Assembly (NCBI GenBank): GCA_021927905.1
Contig: BLLK01000052.1
Location: 188,501 to 252,500, forward strand
Reading direction: 5' to 3'
DNA: 64,000 nt
From: Chaetoceros tenuissimus
Taxonomy: Eukaryota; Bacillariophyta; Thalassiosirophyceae; Chaetocerotales; Chaetocerotaceae
The notes beneath the pieces were generated by a model, which did no database searches, had not been told where the DNA came from, and worked only from the letters and a program-made list of their open reading frames with translations. Positions 33,214 through 42,929 of the stretch are shown here, piece after piece. The position numbers and the translations under genes were made by a program. The number at the start of each line of letters is the position of its first letter. The stretch's first letter is position 1.

Positions 33214-36079
33214 TTACAAACATTGATTGCAACTCTTGCGACAAAATTTACGAACTTTTGCACTTGATGAGCATTTATCAGATACCTCTTCGCATGTTCC
33301 AACAATTCCATCTACAAAAATCAGTCCAGGGCTATCTTCACAAGGACAAGAATTCACTTTTGTACTACAAGTCTCCTTGCAATGATTTGCAACGTCTTGA
33401 TTGTAGATACAAAGTGCTGTCGCAAACAAGTTCTTACATAGCAACTTGTCTCCATTCACTTCCAATACATTTTCATTATCCGTGCATAAAGACTTCTCAA
33501 GGAAGATATCACTAACTCTGGTAAGCATCGGAATATTATACTTGACTAAAGCTTCGCCTAAAGCCTTCTGTAGTTCTACTTTGATTTCTTGATGCTCCGG
33601 GGAATCAATGTAATTGTTCAACTCATTGAAATCCTTGTTTAGATCAAAAAGATAAGGAATAGAGTGTTTTCCAACTACTAGCTTGTAACCCTTTGTATGC
33701 ATAGCCATAGCCCAAGTAGGAGAGTTACCTGTATCCATGCTGAAAATGATTCTATTTTCTTCATCAGCTGTAGGCGTTTCAGAAATGAGTCGTTCACTCA
33801 TGTCTTGTCCATGGAAAGTTGCTCCTTCAGTATTGAATACATTCATCAATGACAATATTGTAGGTGCAAAATCAACGGAAGCCATTGCAGTATTCACAAC
33901 ATTGTATCCTGGAATCTTTGGTCCCTTAATCATGAATGGAATACCAGCACTCATTTCGTATGGTTGTCCCTTGTTTCTTCTCCCGTGTTCTCCCAATAAG
34001 TCACCTAGAAAAGCAATGTTGTGGTTAGAAAGATATGGAGATAAAGCAGACGAGATGCTAACTTTTCCTCGTCACTTACCATGATCGGAAGTAAAAACTA
34101 CATAGGTATCATCATCAATGCCCAATTCTTCAAGAGTATCCAAAATCTTTCCGACATTCTTATCAATACATTTCACCATACCAAAGTATTGCTGCAAAAA
34201 GTTTTGCCATTGGTCTCCTTGTTCATACTCTAATACTGCTTGATCTACATTATCGAGGTCGAATTCTTCTACATCAAATGTAGTCATCCAAGCTGGAGGA
34301 GCTGGATCTCTCTTCATATTTGCATTTGCAGTTTCAGGCACCTTAAAGTATTGATCCTGGAATAGCTTATCAAAATAGGAACGATTCTCATTCGGATCAT
34401 GAGGGTCACTGATACTCAAAAATACTGCAAAGTGCTGATCATTTTCCACCTTGTTTCGGATAAAGTTGATAGCTCTATCACTCAAAAAGTCAGTTGCAAA
34501 ATCTTCCTTATCATTCTTGTTTGGATTGGGTTCATTTCTCATCCATTCTTCTTTCGAGACATATTCGCGAACACGAAAGTTGGAATTCCATTCACTAAAA
34601 TACTTCCAATGTCCACGGTTGAATCTATACTTGTTGAAATCCCATCCAAAGTCTTTTCCAGTGGGAGCATTCCAACCAGGCTATAGAGAAAAGTAAAAAG
34701 AGTAAGTATGAGAAAGATGTATCAATAATGTACGCATATTCTTTCCAACATACCTTATCGTCTCCGTCCAAATGCCATTTGCCCAAATACGCAGTCTTGT
34801 AGCCCTTTTGCTCTTGCAAAATCTGACTAAAAGTCTTGAGTGAGGTATACATTGGTGAATGATTCAAATCAGCACCGGTAAATTGCGGATACATTCCAGT
34901 CATGAAACTCGCACGAGATGGAGTACAAAGTGGAGCAACAGTATAAAAGTTTTCACAAATTGCACCACCGTATGCAATTCTGTCTAAATTTCTTGTGGAG
35001 AGGAATACATCGTCACCCCATACGTCTACAATGCTTCTGTCCCATTTGTATTTTCTCAATAGATAATAACGATAAGCAGAGATTGTTCTCATGTTATGCT
35101 CGTCTGTCATGATGACAACGAGATTTGGAGTCGGAAAATCTGATGGAGAATGAGATGGACTGGCGGTTGGTGTTGCTGTCGGGATTCGAGAAGGGCTGGG
35201 AGATGGTTTGACAGAGGGACTTGGTGATGGTTTTAAACTCGGCGAATTTGAAGGCGACGGAGACGGCTTCGATGTTGGAGATTTTGAAGGTGAAAAAGTT
35301 GGCAAACTTGAAGGCTCCTGAGAAATTGTTGGAAGCATTGATGGCTCGCCGGAAGGTACCATAGAAGGGGAATCCGACGGAATATCAGAAGGAACCATTG
35401 ATGGAGCATCTGACGGACTGCTAGTTGGTCTCAAAGTTGGCGAGTTCGAGGGTGTTGAAGTCGGACGAGCTGACGGACTGCTCGAAGGAAGAGATGTTGG
35501 TGAACTCGATGGTTTCAAAGAAGGCTCTGAAGTTGGTGATCCTGATGGCTTGCTTGAAGGCAAAGAACTTGGATGAGCTGACTTTGTCGGAACAGTTGTT
35601 GGACTTGAAGACGGTTTTGAACTCGGAAGTTCCGACGCAGTGACAGAAGGGGTTGCACTCGGTGCAAGATTAATGTATGGCCTGCACATGTTACATGACT
35701 TTTTACATCCATTCCGAATAATCTTTCCATCTGCACTAATGCCTCTGCACCATTCTTCCTTTTTAAAATCTTCATCTAGCCAGTCACACGTCTTGGAAAT
35801 TCCATCTCCATCCCAAGTTTGGAAAGTAAAATTTTCATCGTCGGAACAACAAACTCCACAGCTCAGACGACAATTTAAATGGACGTCAACTAGTCCACAG
35901 TATTCTACTCTTGATTGTTCATACCAACGAATATCTTCACATGTTAATTCAGTGCCTGGGATAATGAACTCTGAGTTGTTTGTACATTCCACATGAGCCT
36001 CCTTTGTCTGTGCTCTAGCGAGTTGAGAATAGCTAGTAAAAGCTAATAATGCAGTCAAAGCTCTACTCCTTGTAATCAT
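33214..36079 (-). CDS. Secreted sulfatase fused to CDW, PSP and ShK-like regions
   Basis: Exons 36079-34754, 34680-34080 and 34004-33214 give 905 aa with in-frame junctions (DGDDK|PGWNAPTG, TSDH|GDLLGEHG). Signal peptide at about 1-23 (LTALLAFTSYSQLARA). Two CDW modules at about 28-135 (LSCGVCC, KTCDWLDED, SCNMC). PSP stalk at about 140-315. Sulfatase domain at about 318-800: metal-binding LVVIMTDEH, the formylglycine signature with Cys385 in LCTPSRASFMTG, YLGKWHLDGDDK and SDHGDLLGEHGRR. The C-terminus has two ShK-like cysteine blocks (FATALCIYNQ..HCKETC and CSSSAKVRKFCRKSCNQC). Type I sulfatases cleave sulfate esters, here probably from polysaccharides at or outside the cell. The CDW-PSP head suggests anchoring to the wall or matrix. 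Confidence 0.92.
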
Positions 36080-36723
36080 ATTATATGTGTAGCTGCAATA
36101 TATGTTAATATATGTGGTAGCAGAGTGATCAATGAATTGAATATATTATGTTGACCCTTGTTCTTGCTTGAATAATGAATGAATGGTTGAATGTTCACTT
36201 ATGTGCTCCTTTGTATCGTGCCAATTGTTCTCCAGAATTTCCATGATTGGATTGTACTTTTTTAGCTTAAGGGCAATTGTAATTTGAATTTTGACTTCCG
36301 TCATTGAAGCTAAATAACTATAATGTCACAGACCGCGGTCTTTAAGAGCACACCGTTTGAACATATAAGTGATAAACACAAAGTCTTTCTTTATTTTGAA
36401 GGTTTTATGTAGTATGAATATGTTTTCCTGAAACAGATTTGTTTACTATATATGAATAGGATGTAATGGAGGAAGGCTTCAAAGTTTGCTTAATAAAAGG
36501 TGAAGCTTCCACACAATAAAAGTACGCAGAGCAGACAACAGAACAGTGTGTTCTTCGGTGAAACGGAGAAAAACATATAATACGCCACAATTAGGCCTTT
36601 TAATGATGAAGCCTGTCGTTAGTATCTATGACGCCTCCTCCTCAGCAACAGCAGAACTATAATGTTGACACAGTATTATGAAGAGGGTATCTTCGATAGT
36701 TTTACAAAGAGTACGAATAAGAC
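36080..36723. other. Divergent intergenic region
   Basis: 644 bases between the sulfatase (minus) and the F-box gene (plus); it should hold both promoters. A short palindrome gaccgcggtc lies near 36331. No gene is seen. Confidence 0.4.
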
Positions 36724-38217
36724 ATGACTACTAATCTTCAAACAATACCAGAACAGCTACTCCTGGAAGTGTTTCACTTCACATGTGCAAAAGATCTCTT
36801 TCAGTTTCGCCTTTCTTCTAAAAGTTTCAATCAACTCATTACTAAAAGTGAAATAGCCAACACTCTATGGACTGAAAAACTAAAGCTAGACTTTAGCTAT
36901 GATGATGAAGAAAATGAAGAGACTGAGTGGTTTACATGCATCAAAATTAACGAAGATCCAAATGAAAGAGAAGGTAGAGTTCAAGGCATATCGATATTCG
37001 GGTTTCATCTCTCGGAAGATCCATTATTTCCTTCAAAATCTGCGTTCGAAGCATACAAGTCCTTTTGCAAAGCAAATTTGATATTGTACAAAAATATTGA
37101 TCCATTACCGAAACTAAATGCATCATATATGATTCGAGCAGCACGGATCTGGTATGAGCTTGCATCATGGTGTTTGGATCCTGACGATGAGCTGGATCCG
37201 ATGGAACCTTATTTAGACTTTCGGAGGAGATTACTACAGAGTTTTTATCCTGGCATTATGCATTGTCATGGAAGATTTCGTGAAGTTAATCAAAGCGATA
37301 TCTCAATAACCATGGCCGCAGATTGTTTGTTTGCATTCTGTGATGGCCAATCACGTCCAACAGATGCTGAAACTGCTGCGGTATCTTTATTTGGTGGTTT
37401 CCAAGTATACAATCATGTTCAATTGACGATGCTCATCAATTCTATTCAAACTAAAAGCTTCATGTTACAACAACCAAAGGAACTTATTCTGGCAAATGAC
37501 ATCATTAATGGATTGCCATCTATAGTACTGTCATTACAAACTGGTAATGTAGAATTGCGAACTTCTTCCAATAACTCCGAAGAATCTTATGAAGACAGAC
37601 TTGTCATTGCATCTGGTCAAGATGCTGCTTTGACATGGTTCGAAAACCATGTGCGTAAACTAGTCCGTGGTGAAATAGAGGTGATTAGAGGCTCGAAGGA
37701 TGATCATCCGTTTGATAACGACTGGACCTATATTTCTCCATTTCCTACTTCAAAATCGTCTCGTGCTTCGCGTTGTGTAACTAGAGGAATAGAAGTTATT
37801 GCATCTGCAATACCTGCTCATGAAATTGATACGGTTGTATACTCTATCAGAATTCGTATGCTAAAAGAAGGCGAAGAAGGATACCTTACGCCTCAACAAC
37901 GTGGCTTTGAGACATGTCAACTACATACACGCCACTGGAAGCTTGTCAATCTTGATTCGAATAATGAAGATCTTGTGAATGGGGAAGGAGTGATTGGGAA
38001 ATTCCCCATCTTGTTTGAAGGTGGTTATGTAAATGGATCTGGTGAACGTAATCTTGGTTCATTCATTTATCAAAGTTGTACGGGAAGAGAGATGAATAAT
38101 GGGACATTTGAAGGCCACATGTCCTTCACACCAGGAAGTATCAGACAACCAACAGGCGAGCCCTTCAATGTCTATGTAGGTCAGTTTGAGTTATCAATGA
38201 GTCCGTCTCTGTTATAA
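36724..38217 (+). CDS. F-box protein
   Basis: A single exon of 497 aa. An F-box is at residues about 7-50 (IPEQLLLEVFHFTCAKDLFQFRL with FNQLI and LWTEKL following). The remaining approximately 440 residues show no WD40, kelch or LRR pattern that I recognise; they are mixed and acidic. F-box proteins bind Skp1 in SCF ubiquitin ligases and recruit substrates through the C-terminal part. The substrate is unknown. No targeting signal. Confidence 0.8.
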   Translation: MTTNLQTIPEQLLLEVFHFTCAKDLFQFRLSSKSFNQLITKSEIANTLWTEKLKLDFSYDDEENEETEWFTCIKINEDPNEREGRVQGISIFGFHLSEDPLFPSKSAFEAYKSFCKANLILYKNIDPLPKLNASYMIRAARIWYELASWCLDPDDELDPMEPYLDFRRRLLQSFYPGIMHCHGRFREVNQSDISITMAADCLFAFCDGQSRPTDAETAAVSLFGGFQVYNHVQLTMLINSIQTKSFMLQQPKELILANDIINGLPSIVLSLQTGNVELRTSSNNSEESYEDRLVIASGQDAALTWFENHVRKLVRGEIEVIRGSKDDHPFDNDWTYISPFPTSKSSRASRCVTRGIEVIASAIPAHEIDTVVYSIRIRMLKEGEEGYLTPQQRGFETCQLHTRHWKLVNLDSNNEDLVNGEGVIGKFPILFEGGYVNGSGERNLGSFIYQSCTGREMNNGTFEGHMSFTPGSIRQPTGEPFNVYVGQFELSMSPSLL

Positions 38218-38313
38218 ATCATACATGTTTAAAGTTTCTTTAGGCAATGTTATTTATATTTTCGTTTTCATTTCGTTTAATTCATTAGCTAGAAGAAGCC
38301 TTCTATTTCAATT

Positions 38314-39547
38314 TCATTCCTTCATCAATAGTGGTAAAAGATCTTCTTCCACTTCTCCTCGATAATTAATCAACTCAAAACGTAGAGGAAGGAAATAGTC
38401 AAGTGTCTCTGGACTAGTATTGATCTGAATGCCTCCAAGAATAGCAATACCTCTCTTCAAGCCTAAACTACCCCTTTTAATAATTTTGCGCATCAACAAA
38501 TCTTGAGTTTCATAAATTGCAAAAGGAAGTGCAACCATACGATCTTTTGCCTCTGATAGATTATGCGCATGAGGAAGAATAAGCTCATTGACTGCACTCT
38601 GCTGAAAGTCTGTAAATTCTTGAATATCAGTCGAAATCTCTGCTCCTCCGTGAGTGATCTTGTAAACATACGATGAAGCTTTGATTGCAGACCCACAGCA
38701 AGTATCCACCAAAGCTATCCCCTTTCGTTCCACTCTTCCAATCACTCCGTCTTTAGTGATGCCAACATGAGGTGCATACACGCAAAAACAAAACCCGCTG
38801 AAAAGATATAGTTAGTATTGACTGATTTGCAATAATGAGTGTTGCCCGACAACATTCTACTTACTTATCTGGGATGTGTGCAGTCATGGCCTATATTGTT
38901 GAGAAAAGTATGAGTCAAGTGCAAAGTGCAAATTGTCGAATATAATGTGCTATGCATTTTGAGTACTTACAGCAAATCCAGTAAAACCCGCAAAAGGAAA
39001 GCCGCTCAGTCCACTATATATAAGAAGAGTGTTTATATGATTAAATCAACAGGTTGACGAAATAACTTCATTGTATGATTTGTTCTTGCTTTCACAGTAG
39101 GCAGCATATAACAATAACTTATGAAACTTACCCAAGAGCGAAATGGTGACCATACAAACCATTCAAACGCGATTCAAGTTTCCTAGCTAGTTCATCACAA
39201 CAAAGCGAAGTAGCCAATAAAGTATTTTCCTCGTAGAATCCCTTCTTCTCAAGAATATCCACCAATTTGGTCAAAAGTTTACGATTGCTGAGTGCTCCTG
39301 GAAACGCATCTTGTACAATAACATCGAATTTTTCATCTTCCTTTGGTAATTCATGTAAAACATTTGCCAATTTTTCCTTCATGGATGATGGCATCGACGT
39401 ATTAGATGCAGTACCAGGTGAGGAAGGCGAAGGTGGAGAAGACGAAGATGAAGAATTCACTGTGTGCAACAAGAGCGAGTTGCTCAATAGAAAAAAGAAA
39501 AAAGGAATACACCAAGAATTAGTGCTTAGACGATAATGGAACATCAT
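38314..39547 (-). CDS. LCIB/LCIC-type (theta-like) carbonic anhydrase
   Basis: Exons 39547-39132, 39013-38971, 38890-38865 and 38797-38314 give 322 aa. Junctions read FALG|GLSGFPFAGFTGFA|AMTAHIPDN|GFCFCVYAPHVG, all in frame; two exons are only 43 and 26 nt. Family blocks: VQDAFPGALS, LLATSLCCDELA, YAPHVGI with His172, CCGSA with Cys195/196, LPFAIYETQDLLM, GIAILGGIQINT and DYFLPLRFE. The likely zinc ligands of this family are the Cys of SLCCDE, the His of YAPHVG and a Cys of CCGSA; all are present. A hydrophobic N-terminus (WCIPFFFFLLSNSLLL) and a Ser/Pro linker suggest entry to the secretory or plastid route. LCIB-family enzymes take part in CO2 concentration; activity here is inferred. Confidence 0.9.
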
Positions 39548-39725
39548 TGGTCAGTCGTCTCAAAAGATTAAAACTAATATTCACAATGAAAAGGCTATCT
39601 TTTACTTGGCTTCATCTATCTAATGAGTAGTATTGAGTATGAATATCTTTGAATGTGTGTGTATCTTGTAGTCTACTAGAAGGTGTTGATTGATGAGAAC
39701 TCCAAAAGGCAATTAACTTAACTTT

Positions 39726-39842
39726 CAAACGGTCTTAACGGTTTGAAAGTAATAGGTTATGTGTCATATTCTTTTGTATAAACACGTCATCTTTGCATAT
39801 TTTTAGTTCGTCACTTTAACCTACTTCAAACGGTCGTAACGG
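39726..39842. promoter_or_regulatory. Two AACGG-N4-AACGG direct-repeat pairs
   Basis: The word caaacggtc(t/g)taacgg occurs at 39726-39741 and again at 39827-39842, each with two AACGG cores 9 bases apart. It lies in the 660-bp gap between the divergent LCIB-type gene and receptor copy 1. AACGG is the core of MYB/MSA sites in plants; use in this organism is inference. No gene lies in 39548-40208. Confidence 0.4.
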
Positions 39843-39844
39843 AA

Positions 39845-42300
39845 TGATCTTTCGTCCCCGTTATACATATTTATTTATTGATTGAGAATTCATTATAAGT
39901 ATAATTTAGCCAATACACGATTGATTCAGTGTTTCATGGTTCAGAAGATAGCACATTCTCGCCTTCCCCGTCGTTATTTTCATCTTCTTCACACCCTTCA
40001 TCGATCTCTTGGTTTTCACTTTGCACATAACTTTACATCAAACAAATTAGTGATCAAAGACAAATCAAATTCATCAAGGAAATATTTTATTCCATTCGTC
40101 TTTCTAATCACGGAAAGCTATCCTACAAAAGGCAGAGACCAGCCAATTTTTATTAATACGTGAAATATAAAATTCTCGGACAAACACTAGAAAAACTAGC
40201 TAACTAGTATGGGAGATTTTTTTCTAGATGCACAAACGGTAAGAGTGGTCCTATCCACCATATCCATCATTGGTTCCTCATTGATTGACGTCATGATTAT
40301 CAAGAATGATGGTCTTCGCCAGTCACCTTATTCACGCATTATATTCGGCTTATCCTTTGGAGATATCATGCTTAGCCTAGGTCTGGTATTAGGTCCATTT
40401 GCCGCGCCTAAAGGTACCAGAGGTGCAACTTGGGCCATTGGGAACGTTGCTAGTTGTGAAGCTATCGGATTCATCATGAATATGGGAATTTCAGGTGTAC
40501 CCTTTTATGTTGCCTTTTTGGCGTTTTATTTTGATCAAAGAGTTCGTCATAAATTGAGTCGTCAAGCTTTTGCAAGGAAATATGAGATGAAGTGTAAGTT
40601 GTATTGTTTATTGTTTATATACTTTACAACACGCACCGAACTCATCATAATATATATGTTTTTATACCCTGCCTTAGTACACATCTTGATCTGGTTGTAT
40701 CCTATCATAGGAGGCATTGTAGGCATCTGCTTGGACTTTTTCAATCCTGGCATTCGAGGCAATATGTGTATCATGACGAATGAACCACTGAAATGTAAAA
40801 CGAATGTACATGATAAGAAATGCATGGACATGCAAGCTGATAAATCTGCGACAGAAATGTTCAGGTATTATCAAATGCTTGTACCTTTTCTTGCAAGTTT
40901 CTTTATTATGGTCTATTGTCTTGCGCGATTGACTGTTTATGTCTATCAACAAGAGAAAATGTTTCTACCAGAGGATCAAAGGAATATTTCTTGGAAGAAA
41001 AGGTTCCAGAATTTTTTCAAGTCTAGAAAAGAGACTCAAGAAGATAGTAGTGCTATCAGCAATGAGCAGGAACAACAGGGCAATGTCAATACTAAGAGCG
41101 AGCAGGATACTACTGGCGAAAATATTGCAGTAGATATCGCAAGCAGTAGCAAAGATAGATGTTATTCTAGCCAACAGAGTCCGCTCTTTGAACAGAGCGA
41201 TGCATCAAATTCAAATGAATCTATTCATGGTGGACTAGATTCCATCGTGAGTGAAATTGAAGATATTAGCTCACACGCAGAGCCGTCTATTACTTCTGTG
41301 GCAAAGAGCATTTCGTCAGTTGACATTGCTCCAGCAACAAAAGATCCACAAGTTCTTGATTCCATTGTTAGTGAAATGGAAGATACCGGTACCGGTATCG
41401 ACTCAAGAGCAGATGATACTCTTAAGCCTGTCAAAGACAATGATATTGAGAATAACAGAGGTAGCAATACTTCCAACTCATCAAACAAGACATCCTTTAG
41501 AACAAGTATGACTACGACCGTAAGCAATTCGAACGAGAGTGCCACAAGAGCCACACCAATCAATGACACAAATCAACTTGCAAAGGCCGCACTACTTCAA
41601 TCTTTTCTATACATTGCTGCTTGGCTACTGACTTATTCCATCCCAATCATTGGAATCATTGTCAGCATATTTGATCTTAGTCTGAAGAGACCATTGCCCT
41701 TTCTGATTTGGAAATCGATTCTATGGCCTCTAGGTGGATTCTTCAATGTTTTCATTTATTCCAGACCAAAAGTAAAGAAACTTCGTGAGTCCTCTGAGGA
41801 AAACAAGAATAAACTATGGCTTGTGTTGTTTGCTCACGTCATCAAGGCTGGTGGTGAGGTCCAAAGCGTAGCACGAAGTGTTTCACCTATAGTAACAAGT
41901 GAAGAGCCAGACATTCCAGTGAATTCAGAAGAGGCTAAAAAATATGAAAGTGCCGATGCAAAACATGTCAGTAAAAGTCTGTTGAAAGGTAGTTTGTATG
42001 AAGAAGAAGAGCGGAAATTTTATACTGCTGATTATCGCGCTCTGAATTTATCATCCAAAAGTATTGGGGATAGCAGTGTTGGAATCAATACTAGAAATTT
42101 AAAAGATATTCCAGAAGATTCTGAATGCTAGCTAAGATTGGGGAACCAGAGATTTTTGGGAAAGGGGAAGAACTCATAATTCATAATATGAATCAGTTTT
42201 TTGTTTATGATCAATGTCTTGACCGTCAAAATTTATAGCTTTTTTTCGTCAAATGAAATTCAAACATTTTACGAAAACCAGATAGCTAGCTACTTTTAAT
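39845..42300. repeat. Segmental duplication, copy 1
   Basis: Similarity to the second copy starts at atgatctttcgtcccc and runs through the 360-bp promoter, the receptor gene and roughly 100 bases of 3' flank, then fades. The partner is 50617-53050, in the same orientation, about 10.8 kb away. Confidence 0.85.
40209..42131 (+). CDS. 7TM (GPCR-like) receptor, copy 1
   Basis: Exons 40209-40593 and 40678-42131 give 612 aa. The 84-nt GTAAGT..CTTAG intron would also stay open if retained; copy 2, whose intron is 85 nt and shifts frame, shows that it is an intron. Seven hydrophobic segments: VRVVLSTISIIGSSLIDVMII, IIFGLSFGDIMLSLGLVLG, SGVPFYVAFLAFYF, LHILIWLYPIIGGIVGICL, MLVPFLASFFIMVYCLARL, FLYIAAWLLTYSIPIIGIIV, and WKSILWPLGGFFNVFIYSRPKV. 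The third intracellular loop is about 200 residues, Ser/Asn/Glu-rich. TM7 ending in NVFIYSRPK recalls the NPxxY end of class A and cAMP-type receptors. The ligand is unknown. Confidence 0.85.
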   Translation: MGDFFLDAQTVRVVLSTISIIGSSLIDVMIIKNDGLRQSPYSRIIFGLSFGDIMLSLGLVLGPFAAPKGTRGATWAIGNVASCEAIGFIMNMGISGVPFYVAFLAFYFDQRVRHKLSRQAFARKYEMKCKLYCLLFIYFTTRTELIIIYMFLYPALVHILIWLYPIIGGIVGICLDFFNPGIRGNMCIMTNEPLKCKTNVHDKKCMDMQADKSATEMFRYYQMLVPFLASFFIMVYCLARLTVYVYQQEKMFLPEDQRNISWKKRFQNFFKSRKETQEDSSAISNEQEQQGNVNTKSEQDTTGENIAVDIASSSKDRCYSSQQSPLFEQSDASNSNESIHGGLDSIVSEIEDISSHAEPSITSVAKSISSVDIAPATKDPQVLDSIVSEMEDTGTGIDSRADDTLKPVKDNDIENNRGSNTSNSSNKTSFRTSMTTTVSNSNESATRATPINDTNQLAKAALLQSFLYIAAWLLTYSIPIIGIIVSIFDLSLKRPLPFLIWKSILWPLGGFFNVFIYSRPKVKKLRESSEENKNKLWLVLFAHVIKAGGEVQSVARSVSPIVTSEEPDIPVNSEEAKKYESADAKHVSKSLLKGSLYEEEERKFYTADYRALNLSSKSIGDSSVGINTRNLKDIPEDSEC

Positions 42301-42929
42301 AAGTTCAAACTATTCGGCCATTTTCCGATGACAAGTTTTTATTCGAATAGTATTTAATAACATCATTAGTCTACTCGTATATTTAGGCCATACAGTGAAC
42401 GCTCCCGTTCCACGCTTCAACCTGCCCTACAAACGGTGTCAGTAAAAGAAAATTTCCTAGCAAAAATCCTTTGCATAAGGCCAGGGTAGTACCAAAAATT
42501 TACAGCTAAAATAATTGAAGCATGGACCATCTAGGACCATCTGCAGATGTGTACGTACTTACTCGACCAGAGTACATCATCTGTTTTGCTCAAGCAACCG
42601 ACACTAGTACTCTTTTCTAAAAAAAACTTGATCTATTAGATGATAGTCTATCCTATGTGACAGTATTTTTTGGTAATATGAAATTCATCAAATCTAATAT
42701 AATACTTGAAATCAATGCTCTTGTACCACATCACAAATAAAACACTTTGATGATTTTTGGATTACTAGGAAAGTAGTTAAAAAGTATGCTACTATTTTAA
42801 TTTAAACTGCTAAAGGTACACTTATAGCTTCTTGATAGTGATTTGATGATTAGAAAACTAAATAAGAGTGTTTTAGCTTAACGTGAAGTGTTCAGCTGAA
42901 AGGACTAGCCAACACTCCATGTCCCACCA
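42132..42929. other. Flank between receptor copy 1 and the retroelement
   Basis: A/T-rich, without a supported gene. The left end of the Copia element probably lies in the last part. No long terminal repeat could be matched to the right side by eye. Confidence 0.35.

Noticed and set aside
39267-39536. 89-codon plus-strand ORF opposite the carbonic anhydrase
   Set aside because: Antisense to exon 1, whose minus-strand translation matches the LCIB family and splices in frame to the rest.
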